Below are positions 1 through 11,528 of a stretch of 64,000 bases of DNA, one piece after another (within the stretch, counting starts at the first letter, position 1; each line of letters begins with the position of its first letter). Location: the NCBI RefSeq assembly GCF_019343105.1, contig NZ_CP073764.1, positions 1,550,001 to 1,614,000 of the forward strand, read 5' to 3'. A program made the translations under genes and the position numbers. This DNA is from Methylovirgula sp. HY1. Its GTDB lineage: Bacteria > Pseudomonadota > Alphaproteobacteria > Rhizobiales > Beijerinckiaceae. The notes under the pieces were generated by a model. That model worked only from the letters and a program-made list of their open reading frames with translations. It did not search any database and was not told where the DNA came from.

Positions 1-632
1 CATATTACGGAAAGGAGCAGGCGAACGGGAACGGATCCTTCGTCAATTGTCCCTCCGGCATAACCGGGCTTTATAGAGTCGTAAACGGCACGCAAACGCC
101 CATCGGCGTCGTCGCCGATGGCAATCAATGTACGCCGATGCAGTCAGCATCGATTCAAGAGAACCTGTTCCTTGCCAACGGCTATATCGATCTTGGGACC
201 TGGGCGGGCATAACGCCCTATGTCGGCGCCGGCGCGGGTGGCGCATATGTCGTGACCAATCAGGCGGTCAGTTATGTCAATAATTCCGACGGCAGCCCCT
301 ATCGCGCAACATTGACTTTGCCAGCCGGCTATCCGGCCATCTTCTATTCTCCGATCGGCACCCAGCAGGGAAGCCCGCTCTCGCCGCAACCGCATTACAA
401 TTACGGCCCGCAGGACTGGGATTATGCGCGCGCGGCCAGAAGGCTCGGCTTCGCCTTCGCGCTGATGGCAGGGTTCAGCTACGATTTGACCAGCCACGCG
501 AAGCTCGATGTCGGCTATCGTTACGTCAATTTCGGCTCGTTGTCGGGTATTAGCTCGTTGTCCGGCGAACTCTTCAGTAGGCAGACGACGACACAGGAAG
601 TCCACGTCGGCCTCCGCTATATGATCGACTGA
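1..632 (+). CDS. Outer-membrane beta-barrel protein, 5' truncated
   Basis: The reading frame is open from the first bases of the window, so the N-terminus lies upstream. The visible part has alternating hydrophobic and polar strands typical of a small outer-membrane barrel: a Gly-rich strand pair (ITPYVGAGAGGAYV), long polar loops, then FAFALMAGFSYDL and a final strand ending VHVGLRYMID. A terminal strand ending in an aromatic plus a hydrophobic residue is characteristic of the Omp25/porin-like surface proteins common in Hyphomicrobiales. An internal ATG near base 138 is probably not the true start, because the barrel pattern continues upstream of it. Function beyond an outer-membrane structural or porin role cannot be assigned. 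Confidence 0.75.
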   Translation, partial: YYGKEQANGNGSFVNCPSGITGLYRVVNGTQTPIGVVADGNQCTPMQSASIQENLFLANGYIDLGTWAGITPYVGAGAGGAYVVTNQAVSYVNNSDGSPYRATLTLPAGYPAIFYSPIGTQQGSPLSPQPHYNYGPQDWDYARAARRLGFAFALMAGFSYDLTSHAKLDVGYRYVNFGSLSGISSLSGELFSRQTTTQEVHVGLRYMID

Positions 633-792
633 AATTGAAGCTTGGGCTCACGCGGTCAGCTTCCGCGCGTGGCGGAGTCTTCTCCTTCGCGGCCCCGGTA
701 GGTGAGACCGATTTTCCGCAGCCAAGTCGCCAGAACTTGCATGAAAGCACGTCACGCGTCTATGACTGGACCGTGATGTCTGACTTCTGAGC

Positions 793-2136
793 ATGATCGA
801 CAGTTTCTTTTCGTCGCCCCTCCCCGCTCGACCGCCCGCCGATTTTTTATCCGCCGCGGCAGCGTGTATCGTTCCCTTCGCCGAAGCTGATCTCTTCGCC
901 GGCACGGTTTTAATCGCAGCCGGCCGCGACGTTCTGTTGCGACAAAGCTTCGGACTGGCCGATCGCGAATGGGGCATTGCGCATGTGCCGGAAAGCAAAT
1001 TTCGGCTCGGCTCGCTCACCAAACAGTTCACCGCCGCGGCAATCCTGCAGCTCATGGAAACCGGCAAACTTCGGCTCGAAGACAAGATCGCCCAGCATTA
1101 TCGGGATGCGCCGGTCGGCTGGCGCGATGTCAGCCTGATGCATCTCCTGACCCACACGTCAGGCATCCCGAGCTATACGTCCATCCCTGGATTTTTCGAT
1201 GGCGCCGCGCGGCTCGAACGCACGCCGCAAGAGATTATCGCGCTCACCCGCGACGCACCGCTGCTATTCGCGCCCGGCGCGCAATTCAAATATAACAATG
1301 GCGGCTACATCATACTCGGCCATGTGATCGAAATCCTGAGCGGCATGCGCTATGAAGATTACGTCACCGAGAAGATTTTGACGCCGCTCGGGCTTGTCGG
1401 CACGGGCTACGATCACGACGAGACGATCGTTCCCCATCGGGCGCGCGGCTATCGTGTCGAGAACGACAGTTTCAAAAACGCCGCCTTTCTCGCCATGAGC
1501 GTGCCTTATGCGGCCGGCGCGCTCTATTCCACCGCCGACGATCTCTTCACCTGGCTGAAGGCGCTTGCCGATGCCAGACCGGTTACATCCGAATCCGTCG
1601 CGCTGATGCTCCGCGATCACGGCCATGGCTATGGATTCGGCTTTGCCATTCAAAGTCAGTTCGGGCGCAGCCACCTGGTTCATGCTGGCGGCATCAATGG
1701 CTTCAGCGTCCTGCTCAGCCATTATCCCGACGCCGACGTCACTTTCATCGTGCTCGCCAATATTCAGGGCGCGCCGGTGCAGAAAATCGCGCGCGATCTC
1801 GCCGCACTTTATTTCAACGTGACCGACGAGACCTTTGAGGTCTCGCTCGATGCGGCTCTGCTCGCGGATTACGTCGGAACCTATCGCCTCAGCGAGACGA
1901 AGATCCTCCGCGTCGGCCAGGAGGGCGCACGCCTGTTCATCGAATGGACGGGTCAAAAAAGACAGGAAGCCATCGCCCAGGACGATCATCACTTCATCGG
2001 CAAATTGGCCGATTGGACACTCAGCTTCGAAGCCGACGGCGTCGCTTTGGCGAGCCACGCCATCCTGACGCAGAACGGCCGGATTTGGCGCGGCGCACGG
2101 ATCGAGGAAGAGCAGCCAGTGCGCGGTCGATATTAA
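793..2136 (+). CDS. Beta-lactamase-fold serine hydrolase (class C / D-Ala-D-Ala peptidase type)
   Basis: A 447-residue protein with the three signatures of the serine beta-lactamase/penicillin-binding fold: S-L-T-K at residues 74-77 (nucleophile and general base), Y-N-N at 167-169 and H-A-G-G at 297-300 in place of KTG. The last 90 residues form a separate domain like the lipocalin-like tail of many esterase-type members. No convincing signal peptide is seen, so it may be cytoplasmic or start elsewhere. Such proteins hydrolyse peptides or esters, and resistance to antibiotics should not be assumed. It converges on ispH with only 9 bp between the stop codons. Confidence 0.8.
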   Translation: MIDSFFSSPLPARPPADFLSAAAACIVPFAEADLFAGTVLIAAGRDVLLRQSFGLADREWGIAHVPESKFRLGSLTKQFTAAAILQLMETGKLRLEDKIAQHYRDAPVGWRDVSLMHLLTHTSGIPSYTSIPGFFDGAARLERTPQEIIALTRDAPLLFAPGAQFKYNNGGYIILGHVIEILSGMRYEDYVTEKILTPLGLVGTGYDHDETIVPHRARGYRVENDSFKNAAFLAMSVPYAAGALYSTADDLFTWLKALADARPVTSESVALMLRDHGHGYGFGFAIQSQFGRSHLVHAGGINGFSVLLSHYPDADVTFIVLANIQGAPVQKIARDLAALYFNVTDETFEVSLDAALLADYVGTYRLSETKILRVGQEGARLFIEWTGQKRQEAIAQDDHHFIGKLADWTLSFEADGVALASHAILTQNGRIWRGARIEEEQPVRGRY

Positions 2137-2145
2137 ATTGCAGAG

Positions 2146-3147
2146 CTACTTGGCGGCCGCCGCCGCGCGCTCGGAAACCGCCTTCAGCTCGCGCGCGTCC
2201 GAGCGCAATTCGCGCGGCAGCGGAAAGAAGACGCTCTCATCCGCTGTCGACACGATCTCCACATGGAGTTCAAATCTCTGGCCGAAGGCGTCCATGATCT
2301 CCTCGACCAACACTTCCGGCGCCGAAGCACCGGCCGTGATGCCGACCGAGGAGACATCTTTGAAGAGATCCCAATCCACATCCTCGGCCCGCAGCACGAG
2401 GCGCGCCAGCTTGCAGCCGGAGCGTTCGGCAACCTCCTTGAGGCGCTGCGAATTGGAGGAATTCGACGAGCCGACGACGATCATCGCGTCGACGACCGGC
2501 GCAATGCGCTTCACCGCCTCCTGCCGATTGGTCGTCGCGTAGCAAATATCTTCCTTGTGCGGGCCGATAATGTTCGGGAAGCGCCGCGTCAGCGCCTCGA
2601 CCATATTGCGCGTGTCGTCGATCGATAAGGTCGTCTGTGTGACATAGGCGAGATTGCTCTCATCGACATCGACGAGTTTAGCGACATCTTCGGGCGTCTG
2701 AACGAGCAGGATCGAGCCCTTCGGCAATTGCCCCAAGGTGCCGACAACCTCGGGATGGCCGGCATGACCCACGAGGAGCACTTGGCGGCCGCGCTTGTGA
2801 TGCGCTTCGGCCTCCCGATGTACTTTGGTGACCAGCGGACAGGTCGCATCGATGGCCAGAACTTTGAGTTCGCCGGCATGCGCATGAATGGATTTCGGCA
2901 CGCCATGCGCGGAGAAGATCACCGGCCGGGTCATATCGGGGATCTCGTCGAGTTCCTCGACAAAAATGGCGCCCTTGGCCTTCAGCCCTTCGACGACATA
3001 TTTGTTATGGACGATCTCATGCCGCACATAGACAGGCGCCCCATAGATCCGCAGCGCTTGTTCGACGGCGTCGATCGCACGCACGACTCCGGCGCAAAAG
3101 CCGCGCGGCGCACAGAGAAAGATACGAAGCTTCGGCTTGGCGTTCAT
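2146..3147 (-). CDS. ispH: 4-hydroxy-3-methylbut-2-enyl diphosphate reductase
   Basis: IspH (LytB) is the iron-sulfur enzyme that performs the last step of the MEP pathway, converting HMBPP to IPP and DMAPP. The three cluster-binding cysteines are visible in their usual contexts: [10 protein letters not shown] near the N-terminus, [11 protein letters not shown] in the middle and [11 protein letters not shown]-like [13 protein letters not shown] later. The substrate-binding GSSNSSNS loop is also present. Length, about 333 residues, is normal for the family. An in-frame ATG four codons upstream is an alternative start; neither has a clear Shine-Dalgarno sequence. Upstream lies a hairpin repeat and then tadA on the same strand. 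Confidence 0.95.
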   Translation of the reverse strand: MNAKPKLRIFLCAPRGFCAGVVRAIDAVEQALRIYGAPVYVRHEIVHNKYVVEGLKAKGAIFVEELDEIPDMTRPVIFSAHGVPKSIHAHAGELKVLAIDATCPLVTKVHREAEAHHKRGRQVLLVGHAGHPEVVGTLGQLPKGSILLVQTPEDVAKLVDVDESNLAYVTQTTLSIDDTRNMVEALTRRFPNIIGPHKEDICYATTNRQEAVKRIAPVVDAMIVVGSSNSSNSQRLKEVAERSGCKLARLVLRAEDVDWDLFKDVSSVGITAGASAPEVLVEEIMDAFGQRFELHVEIVSTADESVFFPLPRELRSDARELKAVSERAAAAAK

Positions 3148-3374
3148 GCACACGACCATTCGGATCTGAGTTCGGCCCCGACGGTACGCCGCAGCCTCGA
3201 GATGACAATGATATAGTGATTTTATCGCCGATCGCGACGCATCCGCTGCGGTTTTCCGTCACGACAAATCTTATCGATCTTCTGGGCTTCGCGCCTGCGG
3301 GTGTCAAGTCTGGCCGGAGGGCATATGGCCCAGGAACTCGGCTGAAAAGCCAACAATTTTCGGGACCGATCCGG

Positions 3375-3428
3375 CTAGCGCATGATCTTATCAGAAAAGT
3401 CGATCAACTTTTCTCGAACATGGCCTAG
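3375..3428. repeat. Hairpin repeat R1 (short module), CTAG at both ends
   Basis: A 54-bp element framed by CTAG at each end with internal arms AAAAGT and ACTTTT, and outer GCATGATC/GAACATG arms. It is a copy of the short module also seen near 10.8, 14.75 and 30.9 kb. Its right CTAG contains the TAG stop codon of tadA read on the minus strand. Confidence 0.75.
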
Positions 3429-3916
3429 CGCCGCGTCGCAAAGAAGCTGCGCAAGAGTTCGGCTGCCTCGCTCTCGCGGAGGCCGCCATAGGTCTCGGGC
3501 CTATGATGACAGGTCGGCAGCGAAAAGAGCCGCGGCCCATGCTCGACCGCGCCGCCCTTAGGATCGCTGGCGGCCCAATAGAGCCGGCGCAGCCGTCCAA
3601 AGGAAATGGCTGCTGCGCACATGGCGCAGGGCTCCAAAGTCACATAGAGATCACAATCGACGAGCCGCTCGGAGCCGAGCACCCGGCAAGCGGCCCTGAT
3701 CGCCAAAAGTTCGGCATGCGCCGTCGGGTCCTTGTCTGCGAGCGTCCGGTTGCCTGCCTGCGCCAACACGACCCCGTCGCGAACGATGACGGCGCCGACG
3801 GGCACTTCGCCACGCGCCGCCGCCGCGCGCGCCTCGGCGAAGGCCAGCGACATCGGATCGTCTTTCTCGGGATTAGCGTGTTCCGGCTCAGATGACTTAT
3901 CCACGGTGCCGCTCAT
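3425..3916 (-). CDS. tadA: tRNA-specific adenosine-34 deaminase
   Basis: TadA deaminates adenosine 34 of tRNA-Arg(ACG) to inosine. The cytidine/deoxycytidylate-deaminase zinc site is intact: H-A-E at residues 67-69 (zinc ligand and proton shuttle) and P-C-A-M-C at 96-100. The C-terminal helix RESEAAELLRSFFATRR matches the family. The first 21 residues are polar and poorly conserved, so the ATG at residue 22 (MSLAFAEARAAAARGEVPVGA) is a plausible alternative start giving a more usual length. The stop codon lies inside the terminal CTAG of a repeat element. It is divergent from the pseudouridine synthase gene. Confidence 0.93.
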   Translation of the reverse strand: MSGTVDKSSEPEHANPEKDDPMSLAFAEARAAAARGEVPVGAVIVRDGVVLAQAGNRTLADKDPTAHAELLAIRAACRVLGSERLVDCDLYVTLEPCAMCAAAISFGRLRRLYWAASDPKGGAVEHGPRLFSLPTCHHRPETYGGLRESEAAELLRSFFATRR

Positions 3917-4046
3917 GAATGGTCTCGGACGACTTTGGAGCGTGCTTTCCGCCGCTGTGGTCTGCTATGGATGAATTATGCGCCAAAAGAGAAACAGCCA
4001 AAATAGGTCCGGAAAGACAACGGGCTCCCAAGGAGCCGGCCGATCC

Positions 4047-5729
4047 ATGTCCGACCCCAAACGCAAGTTCAAGCCGGAATCCGGCGGGAAGGCTAAATCG
4101 ACCTCGCAGGCCCCTGCGCGGAACGGCTCGTCGCCGAAGCAGGCCGGGCCGAAAACGTTTGGCGCAAAGAAATTTGCGTCAAAGAAGTTCGAGGACAGGA
4201 TCTCCGCAGCCGAGCTGCCGTCAGAACGAGCCGGGCCGCGCAGCGAGGCGAATCGCCAAATAGACGGCGGCAGAAATGAGCCGCCAAGGGGCGCCGAAAC
4301 CAAGCCGAAATCGCGGCCGAATTCGACCTCCCCTTCGCGGCCTCAACCTTTAAAGCGCACGGGCGCCGGCAACCGCCGGGCCATGGTCGCAAAGGCAGAG
4401 CCGCAAACGCGAGGCGAGCGGGTCGCCAAGATCATCGCTCGCGCCGGCGCTTGCTCGCGCCGCGACGCCGAAGCCTGGATCGCCGAAGGCCGGGTCGCCG
4501 TCAACGGCGAAGTCCTGACGAGCCCCGCCGTAGCGCTTGGCCCAGCCGACCAAATCAGCATTGATGGCGCGCCGCTGGCGGAACGTCAGCGAACCCGGCT
4601 CTTCCTCTTCCACAAGCCGCGCGGCCTCGTCACTACGAACAAGGATCCGGAGGGGCGCGCGACGATCTTCGACTACCTGCATCAGCATGCACCCGAGGCA
4701 CCGCGCCTAATGAGCGTCGGCCGGCTCGACATCAATACCGAAGGCCTGCTGCTCCTGACCAATGACGGCGGCCTCGCGCGCATTCTGGAATTGCCTGCCA
4801 CCGGCTGGCTTCGACGCTATCGCGTGCGCGCCAATGGCGAAACCGATCAAGCGATTCTCGACGGTCTCGCCAAAGGTGTGACGATCGATGGCCTGCGCTA
4901 TGCCGGGATCGAAGCCACGCTCGATCGTCAGCAAGGCGCCAATTGCTGGCTGACGCTCGGCCTGCGCGAAGGCAAAAACCGCGAGATCAAGCGCGTGCTT
5001 GAACATTTGGGCCTGGCGGTCAACCGGCTGATCCGGATTTCCTTCGGCCCGTTTCAGCTCGGTGAGATCGAAGAAGGCAAGATCGAGGAGGTGCGCACCC
5101 GCGTGTTGCGCGATCAACTCGGCACCGCTCTGGCTCAAGCCGCCGGCGTGGATTTCGACGCGGCGCTCGAAACCGCGCCCCCGCCGGAAGCGGATACGGA
5201 GAGAGCAAACGGTTTTGGCCGAAAAATACCGCGGACGCGGGCAGCCTCTAACGACACCAAGCCAAGACGCGACGCCAAGCCAAACGCGAAGCCCCCCCAT
5301 GCAGGGCAAGGCAAGCCTGCTCGCTTTGGCGCCAACAGCCGCAACGCGCCAAAGGTCAACGCACCCGAGCCTGAAAAGCCACGCTCGCGGCCGCAGCCCG
5401 GCCCGCACAAGCATATTTCGGCTCTCCGAGCCGAGAGGAAGGACCGCGGCGCAGAAGACCCGAGACAGCGGATCGAACGCGGCGAAATTGCCGACCGCAA
5501 AGGCCGCGCGGTGACGATCGAACGGCGCGTTGCATCGAAAGGCGGGACGGCCGAATCGACGAAACAAAAGCCTGCACAGCGCCAGACCCGTCCCGATCAG
5601 CAACGGCCGAGCCGAGCGCCCGGCCCCGCGCCGAGATCGGGCGCACCAAGATCGGGAGCATCAAGGCCCGACGCACCTAGACCTGGAGCGGGCGGCAAGG
5701 CGGGCGGCAAGGGCCGCCGGCCGAAATGA
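4047..5729 (+). CDS. rluB: 23S rRNA pseudouridine synthase, RluB-type, with long basic extensions
   Basis: The core is an RsuA/RluB-family pseudouridine synthase. An S4 RNA-binding domain (RGERVAKIIARAGACSRRDAE) is followed by the catalytic motif GRLDINTEGLLLLTNDG at about residues 224-240, whose Asp is the catalytic residue, and by GLREGKNREIKRVLEHLGL. The start was chosen at the ATG preceded by AAGGAG; an in-frame ATG 69 bp upstream has no such site. The core is flanked by about 115 residues of Lys/Arg/Pro/Ser-rich sequence before it and about 200 after it, ending in APRSGAPRSGASRP-type repeats. These tails are low-complexity, basic and probably disordered. Uridine-2605 of 23S rRNA is the known RluB target; specificity here is inferred. 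Confidence 0.88.
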   Translation: MSDPKRKFKPESGGKAKSTSQAPARNGSSPKQAGPKTFGAKKFASKKFEDRISAAELPSERAGPRSEANRQIDGGRNEPPRGAETKPKSRPNSTSPSRPQPLKRTGAGNRRAMVAKAEPQTRGERVAKIIARAGACSRRDAEAWIAEGRVAVNGEVLTSPAVALGPADQISIDGAPLAERQRTRLFLFHKPRGLVTTNKDPEGRATIFDYLHQHAPEAPRLMSVGRLDINTEGLLLLTNDGGLARILELPATGWLRRYRVRANGETDQAILDGLAKGVTIDGLRYAGIEATLDRQQGANCWLTLGLREGKNREIKRVLEHLGLAVNRLIRISFGPFQLGEIEEGKIEEVRTRVLRDQLGTALAQAAGVDFDAALETAPPPEADTERANGFGRKIPRTRAASNDTKPRRDAKPNAKPPHAGQGKPARFGANSRNAPKVNAPEPEKPRSRPQPGPHKHISALRAERKDRGAEDPRQRIERGEIADRKGRAVTIERRVASKGGTAESTKQKPAQRQTRPDQQRPSRAPGPAPRSGAPRSGASRPDAPRPGAGGKAGGKGRRPK

Positions 5730-5742
5730 GTGTGGCTCGCGC

Positions 5743-6312
5743 ATGCGCATCGTCGGCGGCCGCCTGAAAGGCCGGGCGCTGCTTGGCCCGAAGACACAAG
5801 ACATAAGGCCGACATCGGACCGTCTGCGTGAGACGATCTTCAACATTCTCGCGCATGCCTACGGCGATCCCGTCGAAGGCGCCGCGGTGATCGATCTCTT
5901 CGCCGGCACCGGCGCCATGGCGCTCGAAGCGCTGTCGCGTGGCGCCAAGCGGGCTCTGCTCGTCGATGACGGGGCGACGGCGCGGGCCTTGATTCGCGCC
6001 AATGTCGATGCTCTCGGCCTTGGCGGCGCGACCAAGATTTTTCGGCGCGATGCGCGCAAGCTTGGAGCGGCGCCGGCGGGGGATCGGTTCACCCTCGCCT
6101 TTCTCGATCCACCCTATGGCAAAGGGCTCGCCGAGCCGACCCTCATCGCGTTGAGGGACGGCTCCTGGCTCGAGCCGGATGCGCTGCTTGTCGTCGAAGA
6201 GGCCGCTGGTCTGGTGCTCGACATTCCCGCCGGCTTCACACCGCTCGAGAGCCGCAGCTACGGCGATACGCAAATGCTGATCCTGCGGCGCGACGATGCA
6301 GCATCAAATTAG
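5743..6312 (+). CDS. rsmD: 16S rRNA (guanine-966-N2)-methyltransferase
   Basis: RsmD methylates G966 of 16S rRNA in the assembled small subunit. The N-terminus MRIVGGRLKGRAL is diagnostic and sets the start. RPTSDRVRE-like RPTSDRLRETIFNIL follows, then the SAM-binding strand VIDLFAGTGAMALEALSRGA and the amino-methyltransferase motif DPPYG near residue 121. At 189 residues the length is normal. The gene starts 13 bp after the pseudouridine synthase stop on the same strand, so two rRNA modification genes probably share a transcript. It converges on ligA. Confidence 0.93.
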   Translation: MRIVGGRLKGRALLGPKTQDIRPTSDRLRETIFNILAHAYGDPVEGAAVIDLFAGTGAMALEALSRGAKRALLVDDGATARALIRANVDALGLGGATKIFRRDARKLGAAPAGDRFTLAFLDPPYGKGLAEPTLIALRDGSWLEPDALLVVEEAAGLVLDIPAGFTPLESRSYGDTQMLILRRDDAASN

Positions 6313-6342
6313 CTGCCCGTAATAATCTCGCACGGCGCCAGG

Positions 6343-8463
<2,121 letters not shown>

Positions 8464-8528
8464 TTAGCACGCCAGGACGCTGCCGTCATGGCGCGACTGG
8501 CCTCTGGCCGTCAGGGCCGGCCTGTCAC

Positions 8529-9836
8529 TTAAGCACTGCGCCAGACGCCCGGCTGATAGGCAAAAACCCGCTCGTAGCGGGCAACCTCGGCGGCCTCGCC
8601 GGACACTTTCGCCGGATTATCCGAGAGTTTCACCGCCGACCGTCCTTCGACTTCCGCAACCTTGCAGACGAGCGAAGGCGGAGAGAGATCGGCCGCCGTC
8701 CCTTTCGGCGCGCAACCGACGAAATCATTGGTGAGATTGGTACCCCAGCCGATCGAGACTTGGGCCCGGCCGCGCAAATGCCGAACCGCCGCCGCGATCG
8801 AGTCAACCGTCATCGCATCCGACAGGACGATCAGTTTGCTGCGCGGATCGCGGCCGCGCTTTTCCCACCAGGCGATCAATTGCTCGGCCCCTTCGATCGG
8901 CGGCTTCGAATCGGGACGCGCGCCAGTCCAATCGGCGACCCAATCGGGCGCCGCATTCAAGAAATTCGTCGTGCCGAACGTATCCGGCAGGAGCACGAGC
9001 AAATTGCCTTGATAGAGCTTGGACCAATCCTGCAACACAGCATAGGGCGCTTGAGCAAGTTCTTCATCATTCTCGGCGAGCGCCGCGTAGACCATCGGCA
9101 ATTCATGCGCATTGGTGCCGATCGCCTCGAGCCCGGTATCCATCGCGTGCTTGACGTTCGACGTGCCGAAGAAGGACGAACCCAAACCTTCCTGCAACGC
9201 TTCGAGACACCAGCGCTGCCACAAAAACCCATGCCGCCGGCGGGTGCCAAAATCGGCAAGCCGCAGCGGCCCTTCAGCCGCGAGTGTGCGCAGCTCTTCC
9301 ACCTTGCTCCAGAGCTTCGCCTTCGCCCGCGCATAGAGAACATCGAGCGTAAACCGGCGCATGCCTGCCATGGCCTTGCGCGCCCATAATTCGTTCAGGA
9401 TAGCGAGCGCCGGCACTTCCCACATGGTCGTGCCGGTCCATGGCCCGCCGAAGCGCAATTCGAACTGCCCGTCGCGCTTCGACAGCGCGTAAGGCGGCAG
9501 CGTGAAGCCAGCGAGAAACTCCAGAAAACCCGGCTCGAAGATTTGGGCCTTGCCATAAAATGTATTGCCGGCGAGCCAGATCAGCTCGTTCTTCTCGAAG
9601 CGCAGGCTGCGCGCATGATCGAGCTGCGCCCGCAATTCGCCTTCGTCGATGACATCGGCCATCCGGACAGACGGCGTCCGGTTAATGAGCGCGAACGTCA
9701 CCCGCACATCGCGTCTATGCTTCCAGATCATCTGGAGCATCAGCAATTTATAGAAATCCGTATCGAGCAAGGTCCGGATGATCGGATCGATGCGGAAGGA
9801 ATGATTATAGACACGGGTGGCGAGATCGGGGGTCAT
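8529..9836 (-). CDS. pncB: Nicotinate phosphoribosyltransferase
   Basis: PncB makes nicotinate mononucleotide from nicotinate and PRPP, driven by ATP, in the NAD salvage pathway. The N-terminal [15 protein letters not shown], the DFGTRRRHG motif at about residues 195-203 and the catalytic TNAHELPMV, whose His at about 244 is the phosphorylated residue in characterised enzymes, are all present. Length of 435 residues is normal. It lies directly beyond the ligA start, so an NAD-consuming ligase and an NAD-salvage enzyme are neighbours. Upstream is a repeat element broken by an insertion sequence. Confidence 0.95.
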   Translation of the reverse strand: MTPDLATRVYNHSFRIDPIIRTLLDTDFYKLLMLQMIWKHRRDVRVTFALINRTPSVRMADVIDEGELRAQLDHARSLRFEKNELIWLAGNTFYGKAQIFEPGFLEFLAGFTLPPYALSKRDGQFELRFGGPWTGTTMWEVPALAILNELWARKAMAGMRRFTLDVLYARAKAKLWSKVEELRTLAAEGPLRLADFGTRRRHGFLWQRWCLEALQEGLGSSFFGTSNVKHAMDTGLEAIGTNAHELPMVYAALAENDEELAQAPYAVLQDWSKLYQGNLLVLLPDTFGTTNFLNAAPDWVADWTGARPDSKPPIEGAEQLIAWWEKRGRDPRSKLIVLSDAMTVDSIAAAVRHLRGRAQVSIGWGTNLTNDFVGCAPKGTAADLSPPSLVCKVAEVEGRSAVKLSDNPAKVSGEAAEVARYERVFAYQPGVWRSA

Positions 9837-9938
9837 CCGGAACTCCGGGTCAGCGACAGTCTAACGTTTTCCGACCGGATCGACTCCTCCGGTCGACAGA
9901 AAATGCTCAAAATCAAAAAGCTGAAGCATGTTCTCCTA

Positions 9939-10777
9939 GAGCGCGTTGACATTCAGCGTGTCCAGATGAATGCGCCGACGATGGATAGCATGGAGAGGAA
10001 TGCTCGCGGCGTTTGTTCGTAGCGTGTCGCGATGCGCCTGAAATGCTTGAGTTTCAGGAAGAAGCGCTCGACCAGATTGCGCTCGCAATAGAGCGCGAAG
10101 TCACAATGGACCTGGGGCGATGTTGTTCTGGGCGGGATCACCGCGACGGCGCCTTGTTCGGTGATGGCATCACGCAGCGATTTTGCATCGTAGCCCTTGT
10201 CGCCAAGGACATGCTCGGCAGGCAGACCTTCGATCAGAGCTTCGGCCTGGGTGATATCGCTGGCCTGCCCAGGCGTGAGAATAAACCGCAACGGGTTACC
10301 CAGCGCGTCGACGACGGCATGGATTTTTGTGGTCAAGCCACCCCGCGAACGGCCGATCGCGCGAGCTTCAGGCCCCCTTTTTTGCCCGCCGCATGCTGGT
10401 GCGCCCGGACGATGGTGGAGTCGATCATGATGTATTCGAAGTCCGGATCATCGGCCATTGCCGTAAATAGCCGATCCCACACGCCGTCTTTGGACCAGCG
10501 GGAAAAGCGGATGAACACACTGTTCCAATTGCCAAAGCAATCCGGCAGATCGCGCCAGGGGACGCCCGTTCTGGCGAGCCACAGGATCGCCTCCACAAAC
10601 AACCGATTGTTCGCGCCGGTCCTGCCGGGATCACTCCGCTTGCCAGGCAGATGCGGCTGCATCCGCTCCCACTGGTGGTCTTTCAACATCAACCGAACCG
10701 ACGACATCCGACGCTCCCCGAAAAGGAGCTTGAATCAGATTTCCCCGCAAGCCGGAATCCTAAATGTCAACGCGGTC
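9939..10777 (-). mobile_element. IS5-family insertion sequence (IS427-like group)
   Basis: The element is 839 bp long. Its ends carry an 18-bp inverted repeat with 16 matches (GAGCGCGTTGACATTCAG against GACCGCGTTGACATTTAG), flanked by a TA duplication. One transposase is encoded in two overlapping frames joined by an A6G slippery site, the hallmark of the IS427 group. Both frames and both ends look intact, so the copy may still be active. It interrupts a composite intergenic repeat rather than a gene. Confidence 0.9.
9953..10707 (-). CDS. IS5-family transposase made by -1 programmed frameshift
   Basis: The first frame (10707 down to 10333) encodes MSSVRLMLKDHQWERMQPHLP and continues through MIDSTIVRAHQHAAGKK. 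The second frame (to 9953) encodes TTKIHAVVDALGNPLRF, GDKGYDAKSLRD and ERNLVERFFLKLKHFRR. At bases 10377-10383 the coding strand reads AAAAAAG; slipping back one base there gives KKRGPEARAIGRSRGGLTTK, which restores the normal IS5 transposase sequence. The DDE residues are the Asp in MIDST, the Asp in GDKGYD and the Glu in LVERFF. The second frame has no good start of its own, which supports frameshifting. Confidence 0.88.
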
Positions 10778-11036
10778 TAAATAAGACATCGGATATATCC
10801 GATGTCTAAAACGGCAAAGTCATTCAACTTTTCCGGAACATGCCGCAGGAGGTCACATCCCAGATCCAATAGAAAGACACCCAATCGGAAACGAGGCGGA
10901 AACCGCGCGCACATGCTTTATTATTACACATAGTTGGCGTGAATCATCGCCCGTGGGGCGACCCGCCTGCGCCCGCGAGCCGCATTTGGTCCCGGTCCTG
11001 CATAGCTGAGTGCCTCGGAAAACAGCAGCGTGTGGC

Positions 11037-11522
11037 ATGGAAGCGATGGTCGTTTGGCAACTCACATTGATGGAATTCATGGCCGGTCAGGGGCAAGGCG
11101 AAGGCTATGCGAAGCAAAATCCCGCCGATGATCTCATCGCCGCTTTGACGCCGCCCGGCTGGATCGCCGGCACCGAAGTGCCGCTGGAGGAAGATCCGGA
11201 ATTCGCCACCGCCATCGCCAACCGGCCGGACGGCTTTGCCGGCAATCAAGTCCTGCTGGGCAAGGAAGGCGACGGCTATAAGCCGATCGGCGCCTATATC
11301 GACGCCATGGTCGCGATCAAAGACGAGTTCCGCGGCCGCGAAATCAAGCTTTCGACCGATCTCATCCTGCGCTGCGCCGAACATAGGCCTGTGCCGACCG
11401 AGCGGGAACTCACCATCCCCGGCCATAAGGCATTGATGCGGGCGCATTTCGCCGCCGTCGAACGGGCTATGATCGCCGGGCTCGCGGTGCCGCAGAACGT
11501 TCTCGACGATTACGGATTTTGA
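11037..11522 (+). CDS. Hypothetical protein
   Basis: A 161-residue soluble protein I do not recognise. There is no signal peptide, membrane segment or known motif. It is acidic with several Gly/Pro turns early (PGWIAGTEVPLEEDPEF) and a helical C-terminus (KALMRAHFAAVERAMIAGL) ending DDYGF. Codon use resembles the neighbours and the frame is the only long one here, so it is probably real. A GTG nine codons upstream and an ATG three codons downstream are alternative starts. It converges on recN with 6 bp between the stops. Confidence 0.6.
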   Translation: MEAMVVWQLTLMEFMAGQGQGEGYAKQNPADDLIAALTPPGWIAGTEVPLEEDPEFATAIANRPDGFAGNQVLLGKEGDGYKPIGAYIDAMVAIKDEFRGREIKLSTDLILRCAEHRPVPTERELTIPGHKALMRAHFAAVERAMIAGLAVPQNVLDDYGF

Positions 11523-11528
11523 CGGAGC

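Larger units (their letters stand above)
9861..10845. repeat. Composite hairpin repeat R2, split by IS5 element
   Basis: The left part (9861-9938) has the long module (CTAACGTTTTCCGACCGGAT, then an inverted arm and the AAAAGCTGAAGCATG tail). The right part (10778-10845) has a 24-bp perfect palindrome centred on GGATATATCC and the short AAAGTC/TCAACTTTTCCGGAACATG module. The order matches the intact composite copy at 14589-14772, and the insertion sequence sits at the junction. Confidence 0.7.

Noticed and set aside
9953-10336. Independent second transposase gene
   Set aside because: It has only a weak TTG start and continues the first frame after a -1 slip, so it is part of one frameshifted gene.
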